Below are positions 9,501 through 18,440 of a stretch of DNA of 64,000 nucleotides, piece by piece. Numbering within the stretch: position 1 is the first letter of the stretch; each line of letters starts with the position of its first letter. The position numbers were made by a program, and so were the translations under genes. The notes beneath the pieces are model-generated. The model had not been told where the DNA came from. It did not search any database and saw nothing but the letters and a program-made list of their open reading frames with translations. Source of the DNA: Linnemannia hyalina (taxonomy: Eukaryota > Mortierellomycota > Mortierellomycetes > Mortierellales > Mortierellaceae); the NCBI GenBank assembly GCA_019671135.1, contig JAHRHY010000009.1:1860001-1924000 (forward strand), given 5' to 3'.

Positions 9501-11813
9501 CTCTGTCGAAAAAGGGGCGATGATAGCCTGTTGGAACAGATCGACGCCAGGGAGGTTGTAGTGACCACCTCCATGGGGAACAAACTGGTCGCGGTAGTCT
9601 TGGCCAAGGTACTGACTCCTGCAACTGATGACAAGCTTGACATTCCACTGTCCAGAGGTGTTCAAGCCGTTGGAGTTGTGAATGTTGACGGTGAGTTGGC
9701 TCTCGTCGTATCCATCGCAGATGACGATGAACTGTCGATGTTGCTTCAGTTCCTGGATCTGCTCCTCCAAAAAGTTGTGCTCCCTCAATTGCTCAGCCAT
9801 CAGATCTTTGGCCGACCTCTCGAGAGCTGGGAGGTTGATGAAGAGCGGAATAGGCCCGCCGCGCTTGTACTCTAACCAAAGTCGATGCTCGAGATGTTTG
9901 TTGAAGGTCGACTTGCCAGCTCCAGAATCTCCTAGGATCAACATGACCTGGCGGTCACTGATCAAGAATTCCTGCATCTTTTCCATGAGTGGAAAGACCT
10001 CGTTGTCCTGAGCTTGAAGGTTGGCTTTGGCCATGGGAGAGATATAGATGGATAGTTTGGCATCGTTGAGCCGCTGCATTCGGAGCTTGTAGAGTTCGTA
10101 CTCCATATAAGGGATCATCTGGACCTTGGCAAGGATCGGAGATGACTCTGGGATTGGGAGACGGGATCTCAGTGGGTAAGGGTGCTGTGTCCTAGGAGTG
10201 TTGCCCAGGTCGAGTTCCTGGGACAAGGCAATGGCGTGTTGGTTGACGGCTTGGTCAGAGGTGGATCCTAGCTTGTCGAGGATGGTCACCATAAATGCCT
10301 TGACACTCTCATCACGACCCCATTCCTGATCTTCCTTGTAGAGATGACCAAAGAGGTCAACGGCTTGCTGGCGTGCGGTAACAGCCCATGCATTGTCGAC
10401 CGCAATCTCGCCCAAGAGCTGGCAAATACCCCACTGGAACAAGGGATCCTGGCGACAGGGTGCCTCGTAGATCAGCTGCTTCAGATCCTTCAACTGACCG
10501 GCCTGGAAAAAAGCATTCGCGGCGCGGATGGCAGGATACCATAGCCTCTTCTGACCAGACCCAAGGCCTTCCTTCAGACTTTCTAAGACTCCTCGACCGC
10601 TTTCACGCAGCGATCCCACGCCTTCGTAGACAGTAGCAGCGATCCCAATCGCACTGACCGCCACCTCCTGCAACTTTTCCAGTCCTTCTAGAACCGACCC
10701 CAAATCTAACTTGAGGACACTCGTGACCTTGACCAAGCCATCCACAACACCAGCCGAGTGCCTCAATAATGCCTGAAGAACAGTCTCATCATCAGGGACA
10801 TACTGAAGCGCTTGGAAAGCGTAGCAAGCCTGATACATCAAGTAGGGATCAGAGCTGTTCCTCAGTCCTGACAGTACGCCAGACAGTGGCTCGTGTTCCA
10901 TGACTCGGTCCAAATCCTGTACCTTGTGGTCAGCCATGACATCGAGGATCTTGGAGACAGCCAATGTGAGATGGCAGAGGTGCTCAGACGAGTGCTGGTG
11001 TGTTCCCTCCAAATGGGTCCTAAGGAGGCTGAAGACCTTGACCAAATCGTCAGAAACGAGAAACCCAGGCGAGGCAGACTGGACTAGCTGGACAAGTCCT
11101 TGGAGCAGGTTGACGTCCAGAATGTGAGAATCGTCAAAGTCACGGATGAACGCAGACAGTAGCTTGCGGTAGGGTTCTCTCTGCAAAACAGGTCCAAGGG
11201 CGACAATTTCGGCAACTTTAGTCAGGTCCTTGGTGGCGTCCGCGATGAACGCCTCGACCATCTTGGTAACGAGCCATTCCATACGATCCTGCCTCATTAG
11301 GTCTTCCTTGACCTCTGTCAGCCAGTTTTGTTCACCCTTGTCGAGAGCGGACGCCTGGGGAGTAATGGCGGGGTGATCAGTCGCCCTCATTTCTCCTGCA
11401 TCTGACGACGAAGAGATGATTGAATCCTGGCGAAGAAGCATGTTGCAATAGAGCAATTGGTCAGTCCTTTCAATGCGGTCCTGGAGGCCAGGCAATGCAG
11501 TCTTGACAGTGGGTTTGGCGACATTCTCTGGGAAGATGACTGAGCGGAGCCAATCCTCATCTGGCGCCAGTGATGAAGGTTTGCCCTGGAGGTTGTCGAC
11601 CTGACAAGCGATAGAGGACTTAGCGGTCTGCTGAGAGAGAGACAGAGATTTCAATGATTGGGTCGAGTGTTTGGCCTTGACTTTTGGCAAGGATCTGGGA
11701 ATATGTAAAAAGTCGAGGAACTTATCGCGCTTCCTGGGAAGAGGTTGAGTGGGGTCGGAGCTGCCCTTGTCAGGGACATTAGCATCTAGTTGATCGAGAG
11801 GGTGGTTGTTCAT
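6543..11813 (-). CDS. NLR-like STAND protein A: NACHT NTPase, pentapeptide repeats, 14 WD40 repeats
   Basis: Intact 1756-residue protein starting MNNHPLDQLD; an upstream in-frame ATG lies inside the 5'UTR intron and is rejected. Order of parts: variable N-terminus (1-110); helical ARM/HEAT-like region (about 160-560); NACHT-type NTPase with Walker A GDSGAGKST near residue 627, Walker B-like FIVICDGYDE near 710 and sensor-like VKLVISCRSQ; winged-helix/helical region to about 1030; pentapeptide repeats (ADLRGIRIPGADLTGGQF and following, about 1040-1100); then 14 WD40 repeats (about 1110-1740), enough for two seven-bladed propellers; and a hydrophobic C-terminal stretch. Fungal proteins of this plan (HET-E/D-like NLRs) act in non-self recognition and programmed cell death; that role is inferred here. 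No known effector domain (HET, PNP, lipase) is recognised at the N-terminus. It is the complete reference copy of three. Confidence 0.93.
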   Translation of the reverse strand: MNNHPLDQLDANVPDKGSSDPTQPLPRKRDKFLDFLHIPRSLPKVKAKHSTQSLKSLSLSQQTAKSSIACQVDNLQGKPSSLAPDEDWLRSVIFPENVAKPTVKTALPGLQDRIERTDQLLYCNMLLRQDSIISSSSDAGEMRATDHPAITPQASALDKGEQNWLTEVKEDLMRQDRMEWLVTKMVEAFIADATKDLTKVAEIVALGPVLQREPYRKLLSAFIRDFDDSHILDVNLLQGLVQLVQSASPGFLVSDDLVKVFSLLRTHLEGTHQHSSEHLCHLTLAVSKILDVMADHKVQDLDRVMEHEPLSGVLSGLRNSSDPYLMYQACYAFQALQYVPDDETVLQALLRHSAGVVDGLVKVTSVLKLDLGSVLEGLEKLQEVAVSAIGIAATVYEGVGSLRESGRGVLESLKEGLGSGQKRLWYPAIRAANAFFQAGQLKDLKQLIYEAPCRQDPLFQWGICQLLGEIAVDNAWAVTARQQAVDLFGHLYKEDQEWGRDESVKAFMVTILDKLGSTSDQAVNQHAIALSQELDLGNTPRTQHPYPLRSRLPIPESSPILAKVQMIPYMEYELYKLRMQRLNDAKLSIYISPMAKANLQAQDNEVFPLMEKMQEFLISDRQVMLILGDSGAGKSTFNKHLEHRLWLEYKRGGPIPLFINLPALERSAKDLMAEQLREHNFLEEQIQELKQHRQFIVICDGYDESQLTVNIHNSNGLNTSGQWNVKLVISCRSQYLGQDYRDQFVPHGGGHYNLPGVDLFQQAIIAPFSTEQIKDYVEQYVPLEPRTWLTEDYMNKLTTIPNLMDLVKNPFLLSLALEALPGVVEGKQDLSAIKITRAQLYDTFVEHWSDVNKRRLQSNILSTEDRAVFDDLKDAGFTPTSIDYSTRLALAIFEKQGGNPIVQYVHHKDKDTWRAQFFGKNPEARLLRDSSPLTRTGNLHRFLHRSMLEYFFSRAILDPSSHGGDDESTPQTNPVSPDDQLIDTNGPLFTRNLLTEPSVIQFLSDRVKQSARFKQYFLTIVELSKSNSQASRAAANAITILVRAGVRHNGADLRGIRIPGADLTGGQFDSAQLQDADLTDVNLSMAWIRQADLSRAVMGGTQFGELPYLEESEGVSSCAFSPDGKSLAAGLYSGDISIYDTATWTRIRMFQGHQNHVSSLAYSPNSQQLLSGSPDETARLWNSETGSTDLILEEHSRGVRAIAFSPTGQQVATVTDSSMTLWDARTGVSVFVMTDDIVATSIAYSPDGNTIATANIGGKIRIFDTLTGLVVLESYKGDSWIKCLTYSHDGGWIATGSYGGQLQLWNVTATTLGLGWTWPAHTAGFDSIVFSPDDRLIASCSGDHTVNLWDSRSGLIVSSFISHVGIVNCVRFSPNGSHIASASDDKTLRLWEVNSSGLGLNAYDLPDPQVCATYSLDGQQLITSSQRRPMRQFNADSGDVDFVFPDHLHYTTCVALSPNGLQLAIGGWEEVTLWNVESRTASFVLSGHKGSVTSVAFSPCGRWLASGGHDTTVRLWDTRSGAPGHVMFGDGGEVRSVAFSPDGCWIASACSQGIVLLWEAGTGELKARRTDHSDQYRENAVVYKPGCHQVASSLGDGNIRLWDDDQQLQGFRYILKQDRRTFQFAFSSCGQWVATAHSTSVRLWRLPSLDQDQEAPPLQDQDCVSVIEGFTSDVNDVVWRPNKLEFATASDEGSIRAWRVVENKDGSGRVSVDLVWSSGLAVLVASGAVLNGVIGLGVANRRLLEQRGAKGLASPN

Positions 11814-11826
11814 CGTGGTGAGTGGC

Positions 11827-11932
11827 CTAGTATAAAGGCGAAACAATTAGGTGTCAGTAACAAACCATACACGTCTTGTAACACGGCGGAGCAAGGTGAA
11901 GTCAAATAACATACGGTTCCATGTGTTCTTAC
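11827..11932 (-). other. 5'UTR intron of NLR gene A
   Basis: On the minus strand, donor ACAAG|GTAAGA at 11932, branch-like CTAAT, and acceptor ATACTAG at 11827; 106 bases. It is nearly identical to 43396-43501 upstream of gene B. It lies entirely before the chosen ATG at 11813. Confidence 0.65.
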
Positions 11933-14284
11933 CTTGTAACTGGTTGTGATGTCGTTTACACTGGGCGGATATAGGGAGTATCGTGTATGGCACTCAATGA
12001 ATGTCAGAGGTGAGGTCACAGGGGACTAACATAGGAAGCAAGGATTGCAAAAATGTCAATTGCTGTGTGTATTTCTTGACATTAGTTAGAGTAGACAAGA
12101 TCGTATAAGCACACATTATCCAGGAACATATGGCTTACTTCTTGGACAAGAAGATGCTGTCGTGTTTTTGTGTACTTCCTTTACTTTTTTGGTTATGTAT
12201 GGTCGGTGGTCTTTTGAAGGTGGCGGATTGTGTATGTGAATTGGGGGAGAAAGTGAGGTTAGCACACTTCTTGGTCTCCTAGTAGAGTTTGGGCGTACTT
12301 TGCTGAACACACCAAGGTCTTTAGAGTTTGCTGTTTGTGTATGAAGGAAGCTTGTCCAAGGATGCCTGTTTGTGCTGTGGATGAGTGTTGGCAAATGACA
12401 CGCCTTAAGACAGTGATGGACACTTTTGAGCGTCTTATGCTTGTCGATTAAGTTGCTGTGTTGTGATGGCTCGGGTGGTCTTACGTTTGATCGGGATCAA
12501 GACGTCTGTTAATTCAAAAGTTGATTCCGAGCGAGTTCACTGCGAGGTGGTGGAAAACAACGAATGAAAAGGGAGGTGTCGGATGAGGGTGGTGTTGATG
12601 TGTGAGATGATGAAGGCGATGGAACTGTGCGAGAAACGAAGTCCTTTTGTCCCATGACAAACATGTCACGTTGTTGCACGAACAGAGAAAAAAGAGAATA
12701 ATCGAACCATGCAACGTTGAACAGGCAAGGTAAGGTACAATTGTGGGAAGGGATAGAACCGTGATAGTGCAGGGTTAGGTTACCCGAAGCTCTACTCGGC
12801 CCTATGGTTTCTGTTATAACACCATCAGTAGGTGTTGGGAACAAGTGTGTTGCGAACTTAAAAAGCGGCTGTGGTTTACAGATCTACGCAATAGTCATCA
12901 TTCAAGTAGATGTGGGTGCTCTACGATGGATATACCAGTCCAGCTGGCCCGAGGCAGGGACGCGTTCAGGTCAACGTGGTTTCTCTTCCTATCATTCTAC
13001 CATACCAAGACCGAATACGTGTTGTGGATGGGAGGAGATTATGTACAAAATAGGGGAGGGATCCAGGACAGAGTGAAAAGGGATCAGAGAATAAAGGAGG
13101 GACCCGGAGCAGAGCTAAAAGTTCGAAAAAAAGGTTAGGGATCGGCCAAAAATAAGGAGAGGAAGCAAAGGTAGAAAAGGCAGCTAAGATTGAATGGGGA
13201 TCAAGGTCGAGGGTCCAAGCTCGCTCTGCTGAGCAAAGTCTATTTTTCCTCCTTGAGGATCGATCGATTCCACCTCTGCACTCACTCTATAGTTTTCATG
13301 GACTATTCTTGTACGTCTCGTTGGATGACAAGCGATTCTCCGAGGTACGGAATTTTTGCATCGTCAGTCAAGAGACGAGACAAGGGCTTCACCCACTGTG
13401 AGGTTGAAAAAATAAAGGCATAAGATGGCCATGATTTTTTTTACTGGGTCAAAGCGCGACGACTCCTTGCACTTCAAAAGAAGAGAAAATGCATGCTGCG
13501 GTATCCTCAGTTTGATGTTGTAGTAGCTATTCATTCTCTTGTTGTAATTGGGTTTACATGTTGAAGTCATTGGCACTTTTTATTTTAATACGTAAAGTTG
13601 ATGAGGGATACGTGAGAATGCTGGTGTTTTCGGGTGCTGAGGCTGTGGGGTTCAAGAAAATGGATTTTTCTGCGCCTTTGCAAGAGGGAGGGAGGAAGAG
13701 TAAAGAGAGAAGAGAGAGTGGGAGAAAGAATTAAAAAGAAATAAACATATGCCAATGGTCATGCTTTCTTTCGGGGTCGTGTGATCGCGCTTTGGTAGAT
13801 GAAGGAATCATGCATGCGGGTAATAATAATGATCTCCATGCCTACACGCTCGTGTGATGGCTGAGCGAGTTCCCATGGTACAAGAAGTCCTGATCATCAA
13901 AGTGCTCAGCTGCGAACTGATGAAAAAAGGATGGCCTTGAGCTCCATGGTACAAAAACTTCTTGTGTTCGCTTACAGGCTTTTTCTTTCTTCCTTCACTC
14001 ACCCACACTTATCCTTTTTGCACATACACGTGCGTATTGTGTTTTCTTTGATCCTCTCTATCGCCTTTTCCCCACCAACAATATCAACCTGTCGTCTTCA
14101 ATCGCAACAGGGTATGAATAAAACAAACACAACATCTGCCAACGCACTATCGTGGGGTCCATTTCCTTTGGTTGGCAGAAAGGAGATCGACTGCTGAAGA
14201 AGTGCATCGTCGTCAACATTATTAGGTGTCCAAGAAAAAAGTAGAATGTGTGTCACATGAGAAAAGTGTACCAGATCGCTATGA
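11933..14284. repeat. promoter/upstream block of NLR gene A, near-identical to inverted 41040-43395
   Basis: From 11814 to about 14040 this is almost base-for-base the reverse complement of 41285-43514; four shadow reading frames of 66-92 codons are identical in both. Beyond 14040 similarity drops sharply but remains recognisable to about 14284 (counterpart about 41040). No gene is called. The block must contain the gene's promoter. It includes about 870 bases (12925-13795) that unit C lacks. Confidence 0.85.
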
Positions 14285-14287
14285 CAT

Positions 14288-14607
14288 GATTGTCCCGGAC
14301 TGAAGGAATGTCTGGGCAAGGGCATGTGGTTCGGGCGGACGACATTTTCAACAGACCCAGATGGACTTGTGTCGACATTGAAGAGCTGGATATCGAGATA
14401 GTTAGTGTGCCTCGACTGGCTACGGAGCAGGAGCATCTGCTGGGCGATTTGAGTCTGCTCATGGGGCTGGATGATGAATATGAGGTATTGAAGCTCAAGA
14501 AGGAATCCTACGCGCTCATAATAGGGTCTATCGGCGATCGGCATAACTCCAACACCTTCGCCGGACACACCTTGAGAGCACTTGGGTGCAAGGGAGAAGG
14601 AGCGTAG
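14288..14607 (+). pseudogene. F-box/LRR gene remnant (C-terminal fragment)
   Basis: Encodes the segment GQGHVVRADDIFNRPRWTC followed by VDIEELDIEIVSVPRLATEQEHLLGDL. It matches the conserved C-terminal block of the F-box proteins in this window (GRGHVVFATDILRSQHWTCLG in the 15596 gene; GKGHMILAEDIMNGPEWTCSG in the 18441 gene). The preceding bases read LKECLGKG in another frame, so a frameshift sits inside GGGCAAGGGC near 14310. There is no N-terminal F-box and no clear continuation after 14607. It starts where the NLR unit's similarity ends, so it was probably cut by the same rearrangement. Confidence 0.7.
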
Positions 14608-15595
14608 TTAGTGTCTGGATTTGGTGATCTCGTGAGTTTTCGCCATCTAGAGTGGATGGGTTACGCGAGAGTGACAATAGGATTGGCAAGGCTGAACGAG
14701 GGTGGATTCGGGCATGCTGGCCGAAGGTTACCCTTTCAAGCACACAGTGGTCGGCTGAGCTCGTTGCGTTTGTTCCCGAGTAATTGGATACCTTTGCTTT
14801 GCGTTTCAGCTAGCAATTACTTTTGGGATTGTGGGAGTTAGTGTTTAGCCTCGATGGAGAGTGGGCCGGTATTTTTTTTTCTGCTATGCACCTACATAAT
14901 CAACATTTAACCAATTAAAAAAAAAAAAGCCAATTGCATAACTTCTCATTACGGATGAACCTTAGAAAAACGTTCTAACAAAAGACTTGTGTCAAGAAAC
15001 CACATTGACAATTGCCAATTGACAACAGTCACCATGACGAGCTGTGAGAATGCAATTAGAAAATAGGTCATGCTTGCCATATGATGCTGTGCGTTCAAAA
15101 CAAGGGATGTCCTGTGTTTGTGAAGTGTAAACAAGTGTTAAATGTGTGTGAACCAGTGCTAGTAAGGTTTAGTAGGATTTGGTGGCAAATTTCAAGAAAT
15201 AAATGAAACACAGCAATCCTGCTTTTCTTCTTTTTCTTGACAGGGGGTCCATTTCCCGGACCTGTTTGACAATTGACACTTGACATCATATTCCAATTTC
15301 ATTTCTTGCACAGTTGCGCTCCGTATCCATGTGACCCTTTTCTACAGACTTCTCTTGTTTGATTTTTTTGCTATTTCTAGTCGAATGTCCTTCCCTTCTG
15401 CTTGCTTCTCTCATTCAGTATATATACTCGTCATTCGTCGTTGGTTTTTTCTTTCTTTCATCTCAGCTCATTCTTCTTTACTTCTCTTCATTATCTTCTT
15501 CATTGTCAGTTATTTTCACCCGATTTCTTTCTTCTTTTCTTTGATTTCACTCTACCCTCTTCATTCTCTCTGCACATCCTTCCCCCGCGGATACA
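14608..15595. other. intergenic: degraded F-box tail and 5' flank of next gene
   Basis: 14608-14850 may hold further decayed F-box coding sequence but no aligned frame could be followed. The remainder is A/T-rich, with homopolymers at 14870-14930 and a C/T-rich run (about 15340-15590) typical of a promoter or 5'UTR. No other gene seen. Confidence 0.5.
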
Positions 15596-17749
15596 ATGTG
15601 TTCCACTACACCAGTCATCATGGACACAATGTACCTCCCTCCAGAACTCCTGGCCCACATCGCGTCTTTCCTCGACGCCGAATCCTGCCTCGCTTGCGTC
15701 TCTGTCTGCCGCCAGTGGAACCAATTCTTTGCACCCTACCTCTGGCACACCGTCAAGATCTCTGAGCAGCCCTGGGCCCGACTCTTCTCCGTTCCTTACC
15801 CCTCCTCCTCCTCATCTTCATCCTCTCCGAGACCGCCGGGCAAGGAACAACAACAACTCATCAGCTGCTTGGTCAAGAAATACGCTCGATACATTCGGGT
15901 CTTGGAGATGGATACTGCATGGTTGCTTTGGGGTGCCATGATTGGTCGTGTTAATGGGCTTTTGTCCTTGACGTTCAGGCGCCCTTCCCCTGAACTAGCA
16001 AGATCGAATTTGGGGTTTGAGGGGTGTCAAGTCCACGTTGAGAGCTCTGAGGCCGTGCCGTATTCGGTTTTTGATGTCGAGCCCAAGGATTACGCCTCCC
16101 CGAATTTCAAGATGACCCTTGCGTGCTGGCATATGGTTCTGCATAACAGGGACCTGCAGCATATTGCCTTCCAGCAGCAGCATCAAGGACTCGGTGATGT
16201 CCCGCTCAAGGTCCAAGAGGATGGAGATCATGTCTATGGATTGACGCCTGCGGGAAAGTCGTTCTTGATTAATCTTCTTTCTCGCCTGCCAGACCTGCGA
16301 CATGTCGAGATTGGACAGAACGCGGATGATTTTCTCCTGGTCAGTCTTGCGGAGCATTTCCCAATGGTCACGTCATTTGTTCACCTGGGGACCATGGCGT
16401 TCGATCCGAGTGTTCTCCCGCGCCTGCCAGGTCGGCACCCGTCGTTGCAATCGCTCAGTTTCAAGATGTCGGATTTCTTGAGCATCGAGGCGGAACAGCT
16501 CCGGTGGATCGTCACAGCTTTTCCAGGGCTACAACACCTCTCGGTCCCTGGGTATTTTAGCGGTGCGCTACTGGGGTCTCTAGGGTGGAACGATATTGAT
16601 AATTGCTCGATCCAGACACTGTCAGTCTCGGATTTCGCATACACGGCGATGGAGGCCGACCTGTCGGTGTTCGAGAAGGCCAAGATCACATTCCGAGCGG
16701 TCAAGGAGTTGAAGAGAACAGGAGAAGAGTACGAGTTGTTCGGTGACCTATTCCGGATTCTGCGGTTCTTCCCTTGTCTGGAGCGACTCGAATTCGCACG
16801 CGACGCCGAGTTTTCTGACCCCTTGGTTGGCGGTAGTATTGGCGATTGTGGTGGTGGTATGGGTGGTGGGTTTGTCGATGATCGAGACTCGGTCTACAGA
16901 TTCAAGACCCTGGCACTCGGATATGAAGCCCGCCTGTCCTTGGACGCAATTGCACAATTGACGAGCGAATCCCCCTACCTAACCCGCGTCACCCTCCAAG
17001 ACATCCACCCCGCTGTCGTACGAACGCTTGCCTACAGCTGCCAGGCCCTCGAATACGTACACTTCAACACCGACGAGTCGTGCTCGTTAGAATTGAACAC
17101 TTTACTCGTCCACTGTCGGAGGTTGAAAGAGTGTACCGGCCGGGGTCACGTTGTATTCGCGACAGATATCCTTCGCTCCCAGCATTGGACCTGTCTGGGC
17201 CTCCAGAAGCTAGATATCACGATTGTTGATGTGCCAAGGGCGAAGGGGGAAGAAGTTCGACTGCTCGAGAGAACACAGAAGCGGATCAGAAGAGCGAGAG
17301 GGCAGCATGGAGTCGTACACGATATGATCCTGGATACTTCTGTCGAGCAGCAGTCCACTCAGGAATCTCAACCAAAGTCGCAGCTGTGCCAGAGGAAAGT
17401 GTTCTCGAAACTCGCAAGATTGACACAGTTGGAGGAGGTCGATTTCCGGTACCGTCCCTCCGAGGGGCGAGACGAGGCTGATGAGGGAGTGTGGGACGGC
17501 GAGGAAAGGATGGACGAGGATGAGACCGATACAGAGACGGACGTGAGTGAGCAGTACTGGGCCTCACTCGAGTTTACGTTGGAGGCGGGGCTTGAGCAGT
17601 TGGGTGTCTTGGAGCATTTGAGGATGATTGCATTCGGGGTTGAGGATGGCAAGTTTGGACAGAGGGAGAGGGATTGGGTGCGGGAGCTGTGGTGTATGAA
17701 CGAGATTGGTGGGGAGAAGGGAGTCTTTTGTGCGGTGGATTTGATGTGA
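15596..17749 (+). CDS. F-box/leucine-rich-repeat-like protein 1
   Basis: Single-exon protein of 717 residues. The N-terminal F-box (about residues 11-55) reads YLPPELLAHIASFLDAES, then CLACVSVCRQW and FAPYLWHTV, the usual fungal F-box signature for binding Skp1 in an SCF ubiquitin ligase. The rest is LRR-like with regularly spaced L/F residues (LRHVEIGQNADDFLLVSLAEHFP, LQSLSFKMSDF, YLTRVTLQDIHP), a plausible substrate-binding surface. The C-terminal block ends in the conserved GRGHVVFATDI...WTCLGLQKLDI motif followed by a tail rich in D/E. An internal start (MDTMYLPPEL, seven codons in) is also possible. The gene is convergent with the next F-box gene. Substrate unknown. Confidence 0.88.
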   Translation: MCSTTPVIMDTMYLPPELLAHIASFLDAESCLACVSVCRQWNQFFAPYLWHTVKISEQPWARLFSVPYPSSSSSSSSPRPPGKEQQQLISCLVKKYARYIRVLEMDTAWLLWGAMIGRVNGLLSLTFRRPSPELARSNLGFEGCQVHVESSEAVPYSVFDVEPKDYASPNFKMTLACWHMVLHNRDLQHIAFQQQHQGLGDVPLKVQEDGDHVYGLTPAGKSFLINLLSRLPDLRHVEIGQNADDFLLVSLAEHFPMVTSFVHLGTMAFDPSVLPRLPGRHPSLQSLSFKMSDFLSIEAEQLRWIVTAFPGLQHLSVPGYFSGALLGSLGWNDIDNCSIQTLSVSDFAYTAMEADLSVFEKAKITFRAVKELKRTGEEYELFGDLFRILRFFPCLERLEFARDAEFSDPLVGGSIGDCGGGMGGGFVDDRDSVYRFKTLALGYEARLSLDAIAQLTSESPYLTRVTLQDIHPAVVRTLAYSCQALEYVHFNTDESCSLELNTLLVHCRRLKECTGRGHVVFATDILRSQHWTCLGLQKLDITIVDVPRAKGEEVRLLERTQKRIRRARGQHGVVHDMILDTSVEQQSTQESQPKSQLCQRKVFSKLARLTQLEEVDFRYRPSEGRDEADEGVWDGEERMDEDETDTETDVSEQYWASLEFTLEAGLEQLGVLEHLRMIAFGVEDGKFGQRERDWVRELWCMNEIGGEKGVFCAVDLM

Positions 17750-18185
17750 GCAGAGAATGTTCATCCTTCAACAAAACCTCGGCTAACCTCATCAGCCTCA
17801 ACAACGTATCAATAACACAACAACCACAGCGGCGACAAAAGCCAGCAATCAAAACCACTCAGTGATAACAACAAGCACCAACGATAGTAGTAGTAATAGG
17901 TCAGAGCGACACTGCATACAAATAATATTTGATTTTCTTGAACAACTACTACGTGAACATTGGTGGCACAGACGGTTGCTGGATCCAACACAACCATTGG
18001 CTCTGCGTAGTAGTAGAATACTCTGCATTTGATTGGATCAGGAAGGAGCATGTTGCACTGGTATGCTATTGACATCAGTAACTCCTCTCTCATCACCGTA
18101 TGACACTTGTCCTCAGCCTCTTTTTTTTGCTCTTTCTCTCCACCAGAAACATCCTTCCTGACCGCACCACTAAACATGTCCTCCC

Positions 18186-18335
18186 TTTTCACCCTTTGCA
18201 CTTTTTCCCTCCTTCCGCCTTCGGCCACCCACTGTCGATATCTCCGACAACAGGTGACGGTGGGAATATGTCGGAGATGTCGACAGTGGGTGTCCGAAGG
18301 CGAAAGGTGTGTGAAAAGTGCAAAGGGTGAGAGGG
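18186..18335. repeat. long imperfect inverted repeat (fold-back hairpin)
   Basis: Left arm about 18186-18248 (TTTTCACCCTTTGCACTTTT, then CCGCCTTCGG, CCACCCACTGTCGA and TCTCCGACA) pairs with right arm about 18268-18335 (TGTCGGAGATGTCGACAGTG, then GGTGTCCGAAGGCG and GTGAAAAGTGCAAAGGGTGA), around a loop of about 19 bases. The arms are roughly 65 bases and nearly perfectly complementary. It lies between two convergent F-box genes. It could be a MITE remnant or an RNA hairpin in overlapping 3' ends; it is not a simple terminator. Confidence 0.8.
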
Positions 18336-18440
18336 GAGGAAGAAAGGAAATTTGGTATGAAGAAGAAAGAAGTGTCAGCATCACCTTCATTGTAAAGGTT
18401 AGCTATCCTTGGTTATACTTGCTAGGCTGTATTCTTTCTC

